From Paenibacillus ginsengarvi (GTDB lineage: Bacteria; Bacillota; Bacilli; Paenibacillales; NBRC-103111), in contig NZ_RBAH01000004.1 in the NCBI RefSeq assembly GCF_003626695.1, forward strand, positions 186,001 to 250,000: a DNA stretch of 64,000 nucleotides. The letters run 5' to 3'. This document shows positions 24,889 to 32,816 of this stretch, piece after piece. The translations under genes and the position numbers were made by a program. The notes beneath the pieces are model-generated. The model was not told the origin of the DNA. It worked only from the letters and a program-made list of their open reading frames with translations, and made no database searches. The stretch's first letter is position 1; every line of letters starts with the position of its first letter.

Positions 24889-25767
24889 ATGAAATACGCT
24901 AGCTTCTCCGACCGGCTGTTCGACGGGCTCAACTATTTGTTTCTGGCGCTTCTCGCCCTGACGATGCTGTTTCCGTTTCTGTACATTTTTTCCGTATCGT
25001 TTACGACGTTCGACGAATTTTTGAAAAGCGAAATTTTGCTGTGGCCCAAAGTATGGGTGACCGACGCTTACCAATATATTTTCGGCTCAAAGCCGTTTGT
25101 GCGGGCGATGGGCATGACCGTTTACCTGACCGCAGTCGGCACGATCGTCAACCTGCTGTTTACGGCCTCGATGGCTTACGCCCTGTCGCGCAAAATTTAC
25201 GGGCAAAAGCTGATCATGTTCCTGATCCTGTTCACGCTGCTGTTCTCCGCCGGGATGATTCCGACCTATTTGATCGTTAAGGCGACGGGGCTGCTCAACT
25301 CGATCTGGGCGCTCATCCTGCCGTCGGCCATCGGTCCGTTCAGCCTGATCGTCGTCCGCCAGTTTTTCCTGAACATCCCGCACGAGCTATACGAGGCGGC
25401 CGTCGTCGACGGAGCCAACGAGTTCACTATTTTCGCCCGTATCATCCTGCCGCTGTCCAAGCCCGTTCTGGCCGCCTTCGGCCTGTTCTATGCGGTCGGG
25501 CACTGGAACACGTATTTCGCCGGCATCCTGTATCTGAACGACCCGCGGCAATGGCCGATTCAAGTCATCCTGCGGCAAATCGTCATCCAGAGCGACGCCA
25601 AAAACGCGCTCGGCGCCGCCGAGCAAATGATGCTGGAAAACCCGCCCCCTCCGGAGACGATCCAAATGGCAGCCATTCTCGTGGCAACGCTGCCGATTCT
25701 GATCGTATATCCGTTTCTGCAAAAGCATTTCGCCAAGGGGGTGATGCTCGGTTCGGTAAAAGGCTGA
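24889..25767 (+). CDS. Carbohydrate ABC transporter permease (YtcP type), module 2
   Basis: 292-aa membrane permease with about six helices. The ATPase-contact loop reads HELYEAAVVDGANEFTIFARIILPLSKP, and the C-terminus FLQKHFAKGVMLGSVKG is the YtcP signature. The gene starts 19 nt after the LplB-type gene with AGCGAGG upstream. Its stop overlaps an ATG (TGATG), but the following binding-protein gene more likely starts at 25857. Second half of the module 2 channel. Confidence 0.95.
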   Translation: MKYASFSDRLFDGLNYLFLALLALTMLFPFLYIFSVSFTTFDEFLKSEILLWPKVWVTDAYQYIFGSKPFVRAMGMTVYLTAVGTIVNLLFTASMAYALSRKIYGQKLIMFLILFTLLFSAGMIPTYLIVKATGLLNSIWALILPSAIGPFSLIVVRQFFLNIPHELYEAAVVDGANEFTIFARIILPLSKPVLAAFGLFYAVGHWNTYFAGILYLNDPRQWPIQVILRQIVIQSDAKNALGAAEQMMLENPPPPETIQMAAILVATLPILIVYPFLQKHFAKGVMLGSVKG

Positions 25768-25856
25768 TGTTGGGCAACGTTCCAAACGGAAAGCGGAACG
25801 AAAGAAAGAGCGAAAGCGGATTGCACCAAACATTCCAAGAAGGGCGGTTATTCGGC

Positions 25857-27464
25857 ATGATACGGACAAACGCAAAAGTATGGATATACCCGGCTATCCT
25901 GACGCTTCTCGCGACAAGCGTCGTCGGCTGCTCCTCCGGAAGCGACAAGAAGGACCCGGAGGGGTCCGGCACGTCCTCGCCCTCCACGGCTCCGGCGAGC
26001 GATGCGAACAAAAAATATACGATAACCGGCATGCGGTACGTATACGGCGACGTTCCGGGCCTCGACGGGCGCGGGCTGAAGATGATTAACGAGAAGTTCA
26101 ACGTCGACTACAAGCCGAACCTCGTGCCGCAAGGCTCATACGACGAGAAGCTGACGGCTACTCTCGCTTCCGGGACGATTCCCGACGTCATGCTGTTCCA
26201 GACCGGCGACCTGACGAGCAAGTTTAACAAATTCGCCAAGCAGGGCGCCTTCGCTCCGCTCGACGAGTACATCGACCAGTACCCAACGCTAAAGCGCATT
26301 CCGAAATACGTGCTGGATCAATTCCGCGTGAACGGCAAGCTGTACGGCATTCCGCAGTATTATCCGAAGTTCGGGTTCACGACCATTATCCGTAAAGACT
26401 GGCTGGACAATCTCGGCCTGAAAGTGCCGACTAGCTATGAGGAACTGAAGCAGGTCGCCATAGCGTTTACGAAAAACGATCCGGACAAAAACGGTAAAAA
26501 CGACACGTACGGCTTTGCGATGGGCAAAGATATCAACCCTCCGTTTACGCAGGGCGCCTACTGGGAGCCAGGAGCCTGGTACCACAAGGACGCTCAGGGC
26601 CGCTTCATTCCCGGCCTCATCAGCAACGCTCGCAAAGATATCGTAGCGATGTTCGCCGATCTGTACAAGGAAGGCGCGATTACCCGCGATTTCGCCACAA
26701 TCGACTGGGCCAACACGAACAAGGAGTTTTATTCCGGCATCGCCGGCATTTTCATCGGCACCCCGCGCGGGATGTCGCAGGCTTATATGGATGGGCTCGT
26801 AAAGATCAATCCGCAGGCGAAATTCGTCCATGTCGAGCAGTTCAAGGCACCGGACGGTTACCAGGGCATGTCGGCGGGCGGCGGCTTCGCCGGCTTTGAG
26901 GTCATTTCCGCCGAAGCGGGCAAGGATAAGGCGAAGGTAAGGCGCATCCTGGATATGCTCGAGATCGGGCGCACCTTCTTCCCCGACGACAAAAAGAACG
27001 ACAAAAACGCCGACTTCGACTGGCTGAACGGCAATGTCGGCACCGGCTACGACATGGTGAACGGCTTGCCGGTCGTTCGCAAGGAAACCGCCCCTCAAGG
27101 GCTGTACCCGCTCGCTTATTTGCCAGACGGCATCGCCTGGCCGGAGAAGGATTCGGACGTCAATTACCTCAGCGCATACCAGGAGCCGCTCAAGCAGCTG
27201 GCGGCGGATATTATGAAATCGTATTCGACGATGAAATATTACGCCAATCCGGCTAACGGCATCGTTTCCGAGACGCTGATCTCGAAGGGCGCGGAGCTGA
27301 ACAAATATTTGTACGACGAGCAGACGAAGATGATCGCCGGGCAGCGTCCGATCGCCGATTGGGACAAAATGGTCGCCGAATGGAAAGCGAAGGGCGGCGA
27401 GCAGCTGATCAAGGAAATGAACGCCGAAATCAAAATCAAGGACGTCAAGGAAGCCTGGAACTAA
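25857..27464 (+). CDS. ABC transporter sugar-binding lipoprotein (LplA type), module 2
   Basis: 535-aa extracellular binding lipoprotein for module 2. The start at ATG 25857 is chosen because it gives a normal signal peptide (MIRTNAK, hydrophobic core, lipobox SVVGC, Cys25); the upstream in-frame ATG at 25767 would add 30 residues in front. The mature protein shows MLFQTGDLTSKFNKFAKQGAF, YGIPQYYPKFGFTTIIRKDWLDNLG and the calcium-loop-like DPDKNGKNDTYG motif. The C-terminus is long and helical (EQTKMIAGQRPIADWDKMVAEW). The next gene is a clear paralogue, so the locus carries two binding proteins for one permease pair. Confidence 0.93.
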   Translation: MIRTNAKVWIYPAILTLLATSVVGCSSGSDKKDPEGSGTSSPSTAPASDANKKYTITGMRYVYGDVPGLDGRGLKMINEKFNVDYKPNLVPQGSYDEKLTATLASGTIPDVMLFQTGDLTSKFNKFAKQGAFAPLDEYIDQYPTLKRIPKYVLDQFRVNGKLYGIPQYYPKFGFTTIIRKDWLDNLGLKVPTSYEELKQVAIAFTKNDPDKNGKNDTYGFAMGKDINPPFTQGAYWEPGAWYHKDAQGRFIPGLISNARKDIVAMFADLYKEGAITRDFATIDWANTNKEFYSGIAGIFIGTPRGMSQAYMDGLVKINPQAKFVHVEQFKAPDGYQGMSAGGGFAGFEVISAEAGKDKAKVRRILDMLEIGRTFFPDDKKNDKNADFDWLNGNVGTGYDMVNGLPVVRKETAPQGLYPLAYLPDGIAWPEKDSDVNYLSAYQEPLKQLAADIMKSYSTMKYYANPANGIVSETLISKGAELNKYLYDEQTKMIAGQRPIADWDKMVAEWKAKGGEQLIKEMNAEIKIKDVKEAWN

Positions 27465-27491
27465 GAGCGCTTACCTGCGGCGCCGCCTCCG

Positions 27492-27517
27492 ATCCTGCCC
27501 GGATGTCCGGGCAGGAT
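27492..27517 (+). terminator. Strong hairpin after the first module 2 binding-protein gene
   Basis: Perfect 12-bp inverted repeat ATCCTGCCCGGA / TCCGGGCAGGAT with a minimal loop, 27 nt past the stop codon. The T tail is short, so it may attenuate or protect the transcript 3' end rather than fully terminate. Confidence 0.6.
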
Positions 27518-27580
27518 TTCGGATCTCACAGCGAGAAAATTAAGACATACTTGCCCGCACCGTGGTTTAATGTGAATAGA

Positions 27581-27787
27581 CAGTGCAATCGCTTACGAAA
27601 GTGGAGGCGGTGGAAATGACACTCCGGAGGTCCCATACTCTTCCACTCGCTCTTACAATCGGATTCCTTGATGGAACCAGTCAAGGTTGGAATCCGCTTG
27701 TAAAGGCGACCGCTTCGCTGTTCCAGATGCATGGGCTCTCCTCCGCTCCCTTTTGCCACCACCCGTTATCCGTAAGCGATTGCCCTG
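27581..27787. mobile_element. Inverted-repeat element, full-length copy
   Basis: 207-bp element bounded by CAGTGCAATCGCTTACG and CGTAAGCGATTGCCCTG (17-bp inverted ends, one mismatch). Inside are GACACTCCGGAGG, a long hairpin (CTTACAATCGGATTCC...GGAATCCGCTTGTAAAG with inner CCTTGA/TCAAGG) and GGAGG/CCTCC complementarity. It is about 85-90% identical by eye to the copy at 32600. It lies between the two paralogous binding-protein genes and ends 8 nt before the ribosome-binding site of the second, so it forms most of that gene's leader. No transposase encoded. Confidence 0.8.
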
Positions 27788-27804
27788 TAGGGTAGAGGAG
27801 GTGC

Positions 27805-29397
27805 ATGACCGACATGGACGTTTTTCCTTCAGACCGCAGCGCGGCGGCGCTCGCCGTACTGGCCTCGCTTGTCGCGTTTGGCGCTGCCGGATGCGAAAGC
27901 GACGGTTATGCCGCGGGCAAAGGCACATCTTCTTCGAAGGGAGCCGCAGGCGAAACCATTCCGACCGTCAGCTTTATCAACTACGTCTACGACGACGTTC
28001 CTCCGCTGGAGGGTCCTTCTCTTCGTCTGATCGAGGACCGGTTTCACATCCGGCTCAAGCCGCGCTTCGTGCCGCAATCCGACTATACGAGCAAGCTGTC
28101 CGTCCTGATGGCTTCCGGCACGATTCCCGATGTCGTATCGCTGAGAGATCTAGACTCCAGCTTTTTCAATTGGGCGAAGCAGGGGGCTTTTCTCCCGCTG
28201 GACGACTATTACGAAACGTACCCGACGCTGAGGCAAGTACCTGCGCATATACGGGACCAGTTTTATGTAAACGGTCACATTTACGGCATTCCCCGCTATT
28301 CACCTAGCCAGTATTCGTTCGTGATCATGCTACGCAAGGATTGGCTGAACCGCTTGAACCTGCCCGTTCCGACGAGCTACGAGGAGTTAAAGAAGACGGC
28401 GCTCGCCTTTACGCGAAACGATCCGGACGGCAACGGCAAAACCGATACGTACGGCATCGCGCTGTCGCAGGATATCGGCCCCGATTACAACGCCGGCGCC
28501 TATTGGTCCGCCGACGCCTGGTACCACAAGGATGCGCTCGGCCGGTTTATTCCCGGCATCATCGGTCCCGGACGGCGGGAAGTGATCGGCATGCTGGCTG
28601 AGCTGTACAAGGAAGGCGCGGTGACGAAAGATTTCGCCGTGCTTAACTGGTCCCAGGGCAACAAGGAATTTTATACCGGCAAAACCGGCATCTTCATCGC
28701 CACGCCGCGGGGCATGTCGGAGACGTATATGCGGACGCTGCTCAGCCTGAACCCAAATGCGGAGTTCGCCTTCGTCGAGCCGTTCGCCGCTCCCGACGGG
28801 TCGCGGGGATATACGTCGCAGTCCGGCTTTATGGGCATAACGGCTTTGTCGGCCGAACTGGCGGACGATCCGGAAAAGGTGGAGCGAATCATGAACGTCA
28901 TCGACTTCGGCCGCACGTTCATTCCGCCCGCCGAGCGCACGCCGAACACTCCCGATTACGACTGGAGGCTCGGCAGGCTCGGGAAAGGCTACACGATCGA
29001 CGGGCAAGGCGGCCTGACGCTAACGAAAACGTCGGAGGGCAAAGTGCCGTCCTCGTATTTGTTCGATTCCTTCATGTGGGCTCCCGGCGACGAAGCGAAT
29101 CAATATTCGGCCTTTTACCAAATTCCGCAGCTTCGCGAGCTGACCGCCGGAATCGAGCAAATGTTCGTCCGATACAAGGACAGGACGTACATCAATCCCG
29201 CGAGGGGCATCGTAACGGCGACGCGCTCCCAGAAAGAGACGGAGCTGACCAAGTACGCGCTAGCCGAGCAGACGAAAATGATCGTCGGCCAGCGTCCGGT
29301 ATCGGAGTGGGAGACGATGGTGAAGGAATGGATGGACCGCGGCGGCGCGGATATCGTCAAGGAAGTGAACGAAAGCATCCTGCAGCGCAGCAAGTGA
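27805..29397 (+). CDS. Second sugar-binding lipoprotein of module 2
   Basis: 530-aa binding lipoprotein, paralogue of the preceding one: shared segments include LMASGTIPDVVSL, YGIPRYSPSQYSFVIMLRKDWLNRL, DPDGNGKTDTYG, GIFIATPRGMSETYM and EQTKMIVGQRPVSEWETMVKEWM. The lipobox is FGAAGC (Cys30). The signal peptide is unusual: its n-region is acidic (MTDMDVFPSD) with a single Arg before the hydrophobic core, so a start at Met4 or poor export is possible. GAGGAGG lies 5 nt upstream of ATG 27805. It is separated from its paralogue by a terminator-like hairpin and an inverted-repeat element, so its expression may be independent. Confidence 0.9.
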   Translation: MTDMDVFPSDRSAAALAVLASLVAFGAAGCESDGYAAGKGTSSSKGAAGETIPTVSFINYVYDDVPPLEGPSLRLIEDRFHIRLKPRFVPQSDYTSKLSVLMASGTIPDVVSLRDLDSSFFNWAKQGAFLPLDDYYETYPTLRQVPAHIRDQFYVNGHIYGIPRYSPSQYSFVIMLRKDWLNRLNLPVPTSYEELKKTALAFTRNDPDGNGKTDTYGIALSQDIGPDYNAGAYWSADAWYHKDALGRFIPGIIGPGRREVIGMLAELYKEGAVTKDFAVLNWSQGNKEFYTGKTGIFIATPRGMSETYMRTLLSLNPNAEFAFVEPFAAPDGSRGYTSQSGFMGITALSAELADDPEKVERIMNVIDFGRTFIPPAERTPNTPDYDWRLGRLGKGYTIDGQGGLTLTKTSEGKVPSSYLFDSFMWAPGDEANQYSAFYQIPQLRELTAGIEQMFVRYKDRTYINPARGIVTATRSQKETELTKYALAEQTKMIVGQRPVSEWETMVKEWMDRGGADIVKEVNESILQRSK

Positions 29398-29426
29398 CCG
29401 CTGTTCGCGGAAAAACGCGCCAAAAT

Positions 29427-29489
29427 GGGGATGTCCCGAAAGTCACTCCCCACTTAGGATGCTTATCGAAATTGGGACAGCCCCTTTTT
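29427..29489 (+). terminator. Terminator closing module 2
   Basis: GGGG-A-TGTCCC pairs with GGGACA-G-CCCC across a ~40-nt loop and is followed by five T, 30 nt past the stop of the second binding-protein gene. Confidence 0.65.
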
Positions 29490-29890
29490 CCGTTTATTCG
29501 GTTTTGGACGGGAATGGTACTGCGACGGCTGAATCAGCGGACACTGGCGGAAGGAGTGGATGTCGGCGTCAGGAGCGAGTTGGTTTATAATAAGATGCCT
29601 TGAGGCGTCTTATCCTACCTGTACTTGGGCCGCGCGCGGGCCTAGCAGTCTTTTGAGACGCTTATTTCGTGGCGAAATCGCTTGTGGAGCCATGTACACC
29701 GGCTATAAGAGGCTCAAAAGCACTCTATTTTTCCAAAAGCACGAGTTTCCGGAGAGATAGGAGTCTCAAATGGCTTCTATTTGTAAACCGCCTGCATATG
29801 GCGGTAGGCGGGACAAGCCATCGCAAAAAACAGGGTCAGTAAAGACAAACTTCTGATTCGCCCCGCTACTTCCCTGCAAAGCAGGTACAC
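29490..29890. other. Intergenic region with degenerate short repeats, no gene seen
   Basis: Between the module 2 terminator and the lplA-type ligase. It contains loosely repeated words (GAGACGCTTATTTCG, GAGGCTCAAAAGCACTCTATTTTT, GAGTCTCAAATGGCTTCTATTT) spaced 60-70 nt apart. A 66-codon open frame at 29560-29760 lacks a ribosome-binding site and has protein text dictated by these repeats; I do not call it a gene. Confidence 0.4.
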
Positions 29891-29936
29891 AAAAAGGCTG
29901 GACAGAAAACGTCACGTTTTATCGCCCGGCCTTTTT
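29891..29936 (-). terminator. Terminator after the lipoate ligase gene
   Basis: AAAAAGGC-GG / CC-GGCCTTTTT stem with a long loop holding a second small stem (AAAACGTGACGTTTT). It has U-runs on both strands and lies 50 nt past the stop of the leftward ligase gene. Confidence 0.8.
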
Positions 29937-29986
29937 ATTTGGAGGACTTATTGGACAGCCCATTCCTGTTTTTTCAATCCAAACGG

Positions 29987-30976
29987 TCAAAACAGCAGCT
30001 CGAGCAGTTGTTCTTTTCCAAGCCGGCCGAAATAATACGTCAAATCGACATCCGCAAGCAGCTCGCTCACGGCCGCTTCGTCGTATTTCGTTCCGATCAA
30101 CCTGTCCGCAAACTCAGAAGCGTCGCCTACGCCGAAAAAGTCGCCGTAAATGACCGCTCCCGTTATTTTGCCGCCCTCCACGTTAAGCCGAATGTCGAAC
30201 GTGCCTACGCCTTCGATCCGTTTCGTCTTGCGGACGTTAAACGACGGCGACTTGCCGTAATTCCAGTCCCAGCTGCGGTACCTCTCGTCCGCAAGCTTGC
30301 GGACCGCCTCCCAGTCGGCTTCGGTCAGCTTGTACTCGGGGATATCGGCGCCGCCGAAGATCGATTCGAGCAAAGCGCTGCGGAACTGCTGGATCGTAAT
30401 CGTTTCCGTCAAAAACTCGGAAATATTCGCCACCCGGCTGCGGATCGACTTGACGCCCTTCGACTGGATTTTCTCCAAATTCACGTTAAGCGCCGAGACG
30501 ACGTTCTCGATCTCCGAGTTAAACATCAACGTGCCGTGGCTGAACATGCGCCCTTTCGTGGAAAACTGCGCGTTGCCGGATATTTTCCGCTCGCCGACCT
30601 GAATATCGTTGCGTCCGGTCAGCTCAGCATGCACGCCTAGCTTATGCAGCGCCTGAACGACCGGCTCCGTAAACTTGCGGTAATTATGAAACGACTTGCC
30701 GTCGTCGTTTGTAATAAAGCTGAAGTTGAGATTGCCGAGATCGTGGTAAACCGCACCTCCGCCGGACAGTCTCCTGACGACGTGGATGCCGCTTTCCTTC
30801 ACGTAGGCGGCATTAATTTCCTCGACCGTATTCTGGTTTTTGCCGATGATGATCGAAGGCTCGTTGATGTAAAACAATAAATAGTCCTCGTTCGAGTGGA
30901 ACTGTTTCAGCGCATATTCCTCGAGCGCCAAATTAAGAGTCGGGTCGGTGATGCCGCGGTTGTCGATGAACAGCAT
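29987..30976 (-). CDS. lplJ: Lipoate-protein ligase
   Basis: 329-aa cytoplasmic enzyme that activates free lipoate with ATP and attaches it to the lipoyl domains of 2-oxoacid dehydrogenases and GcvH. Hallmarks are RRLSGGGAVYHDLGNLNFS (lipoyl-adenylate binding loop), the adenylation-site Lys segment ERKISGNAQF, and the C-terminal accessory domain from ~residue 245 to the end. The length matches the LplA/LplJ family, and the close match to Bacillus LplJ in the N-terminal half supports the symbol. ATG 30976 has AAGGAG ~9 nt upstream. Single gene with its own promoter and terminator. Confidence 0.93.
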   Translation of the reverse strand: MLFIDNRGITDPTLNLALEEYALKQFHSNEDYLLFYINEPSIIIGKNQNTVEEINAAYVKESGIHVVRRLSGGGAVYHDLGNLNFSFITNDDGKSFHNYRKFTEPVVQALHKLGVHAELTGRNDIQVGERKISGNAQFSTKGRMFSHGTLMFNSEIENVVSALNVNLEKIQSKGVKSIRSRVANISEFLTETITIQQFRSALLESIFGGADIPEYKLTEADWEAVRKLADERYRSWDWNYGKSPSFNVRKTKRIEGVGTFDIRLNVEGGKITGAVIYGDFFGVGDASEFADRLIGTKYDEAAVSELLADVDLTYYFGRLGKEQLLELLF

Positions 30977-31038
30977 GACGAAAGTCTCCTTGTCCGCTAA
31001 TGGTATCGGACCGCCTGCGTGCGGACGGTCTTCCCTCC

Positions 31039-31068
31039 ACTATACCCGATCGGAGGACCGCGTTCCAA
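31039..31068 (-). promoter_or_regulatory. Promoter of the lipoate ligase gene
   Basis: Leftward TTGGAA (plus-strand 31063-31068), 18-nt spacer, TATAGT (31039-31044), about 60 nt upstream of the ligase start. Confidence 0.5.
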
Positions 31069-31123
31069 CTTCGCCATATAAGTCGACCCGATCGGAGCCG
31101 AAGCGGCGGGAAGCGCGCCCCCT

Positions 31124-32518
31124 CTACCTGTCCGCCGTTCGCGACAGCATGGAGCCCAGTCTCTCCAGCAGCGCCTCTTCCGTCTCCAGCCCGGACCAAT
31201 ACAGCCTTGCCTCCCGCTGGAACAGCTGCAATTCCTCAATGCTCAGCTTCAGGCGGCTGTGCGGGGCGAAGGTCGGTATGATTTCACGGTACAAGTGGAA
31301 CCTGGACGGCCGGTACATCTTCTCGTACCCGGTCCATTCCGCTGCCGGCTTCAGACTCGGGATGCTGAGCGTAGCTTGGCGGATCGCAAGCTGAGAGCGG
31401 TACGACATCAGGAAATCGAGCAGCAGCTTGGCGCTATCCTTGCGTTCGGACATGCGGTTCACGGCCAGACCGATGGCGAGCAGCAGCGTCCGGTTTTCGC
31501 TGCCGAACGGGAGCGGAGCGATGTCGTATTTCACATTCGTTTGTTGCCTGTACGCGTTGAGACTGTAATATGTCGTCATAATCATCGACACCTTGCCCGC
31601 AAAAAACAGCTTCTCGGCATCCGCCTCCCGTTCGGACAGCAGCAGCGGAAAACCGCTCTGCCTGGCGATGAGCCGTTGACAAATTCGCAAAACGTTTCGC
31701 AGCCCGTCCCCTTCCAGCCCGATGCGGCCTTCTTCGTCGCGGCGGAACGTCATGCCGCTTTGCAGCAAAAACACGGGCCACCGGTTGTAGGACGGAAAGT
31801 GAAAATAAAACCCGATCCGCTCGTTATCGACATTCAGCCTCGAGGAATACTCGAACAAATCGTCCCAGCTCCAGCCGCTATCCGGCTCCGGCACGTCCAT
31901 TTTGCGAAGATGCGCCCGGTTGTAGCAAAGGATGAGGGGCGAGAACACGAACGGCTGCGCCTTCAATTCGCCGTTATCGCTCATCGTTTCCGTCAAAAAC
32001 TTGTAGACTTGAGGATCGGGCGTCAGTGTCTCCAGCTCCTCCGTCCCGCCGTTCTCGGCTAAGTCGGCGAACCCGGGAGCGCTCAGTGTGAGCAGGTCGA
32101 TGTGTCCGTCACAAAGCAGCGGCCTCAAAGCCTGCGCCGTGTGAGAGGAAGGGAGCGGTACAAGCTCGACCCGAATATCCGGATGCCGCTCCTGAAACTG
32201 TTCGAGCAGCGGCTCGAGAGCCGCTTGTTCCAGAAGCGACGTATAGTAGCCGAGCCTGACCGTCGTGCGCGCCTCGGACGAAGGGCGTACGACCTTGTTG
32301 CCGACACGCGGAATCTTCTCCACAAGCCGCTCGGCAACGAGAATATCAAGCCCTTGCCGCACCGACTTGTTGCTCAGATCGTACGACTTGGCATACGTCT
32401 TCTCCGAGGGCAGGAAATCGCCGTCCTTCAGCTTTCCGGTCCGGATCTCCTCGCGAATCGTGCGCACCATACTGTCCATCCGCTCGCGGAAATATTTCCT
32501 CCCCGACTTCTCCTCCAT
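31124..32518 (-). CDS. GntR winged-helix fused to a family 1 solute-binding-protein domain
   Basis: 464-aa predicted cytoplasmic regulator. Residues ~8-75 are a GntR winged helix (IREEIRTGKLKDGDFLPSEKTYAKSYDLSNKSVRQGLDILVAERLV...VGNKVV). From residue ~85 to the end the text is that of an ABC sugar-binding protein: VRLGYYTSLLEQ, FQERHPDIRVELVPL, DLLTLSAPGFADLA, LKAQPFVFSPLILCYNRAHLRKMDVPEPDSGWSWDDLFEY, KLFFAGKVSMIMTTYYS. There is no signal peptide or lipobox, so the sugar-binding fold must act inside the cell, presumably as effector sensor. It is last in a leftward series after a binding-protein gene, separated by an inverted-repeat element. A repressor responding to imported sugar is the likely role; its operator is unknown. 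Confidence 0.88.
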   Translation of the reverse strand: MEEKSGRKYFRERMDSMVRTIREEIRTGKLKDGDFLPSEKTYAKSYDLSNKSVRQGLDILVAERLVEKIPRVGNKVVRPSSEARTTVRLGYYTSLLEQAALEPLLEQFQERHPDIRVELVPLPSSHTAQALRPLLCDGHIDLLTLSAPGFADLAENGGTEELETLTPDPQVYKFLTETMSDNGELKAQPFVFSPLILCYNRAHLRKMDVPEPDSGWSWDDLFEYSSRLNVDNERIGFYFHFPSYNRWPVFLLQSGMTFRRDEEGRIGLEGDGLRNVLRICQRLIARQSGFPLLLSEREADAEKLFFAGKVSMIMTTYYSLNAYRQQTNVKYDIAPLPFGSENRTLLLAIGLAVNRMSERKDSAKLLLDFLMSYRSQLAIRQATLSIPSLKPAAEWTGYEKMYRPSRFHLYREIIPTFAPHSRLKLSIEELQLFQREARLYWSGLETEEALLERLGSMLSRTADR

Positions 32519-32599
32519 CGCTGCTCACCACTTCATCTCGTTTCTTACAAACAAAAATACACGATAACCGCAGGAATGACAAGGCGGCAAAGCCGCGGG

Positions 32600-32803
32600 C
32601 AGGGCAATCGCTTACGAAAGTAAGGGCGGTGGAAAGGACACTCCGGAGGACCATGATCTTCCACTCGCTCTTACAATCAGATTCCTTGATTGAACTGATC
32701 AAGGTTAGAATCCGCTTGTAAAGGCGACCGCTTCGCTGCTCCAGATACATGGCCCTCCTCCGCTCCCTTTGCCACCGACCGCAATCGATAAGCGGTTGCC
32801 CCG
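32600..32803. mobile_element. Inverted-repeat element, full-length copy
   Basis: 204-bp relative of the 27581 element, same orientation. The left end CAGGGCAATCGCTTACG is intact; the right end (TAAGCGGTTGCCCC) carries a few changes. The central hairpin is kept although its bases differ from the other copy: inner stem CCTTGAT/ATCAAGG here versus CCTTGA/TCAAGG with a T-G pair there, suggesting the fold matters or is ancestral. It fills the gap between the 32817 binding-protein gene and the GntR-fusion gene. Confidence 0.8.
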
Positions 32804-32816
32804 AGCCGCAGGCCGC

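Noticed and set aside
29560..29760. 66-codon plus-strand frame between module 2 and the lipoate ligase
   Set aside because: No ribosome-binding site and composed of degenerate repeated words.
32597..32750. Small frame inside the inverted-repeat elements (reading M-x-LEQRSGRLYKRI on the minus strand)
   Set aside because: It occurs in both long copies behind a GGAGGAG, but the frames diverge by an indel near GGAGGTCC, changes are not biased to silent sites, and the bases are better explained by hairpin structure. Kept as a repeat, not a gene.
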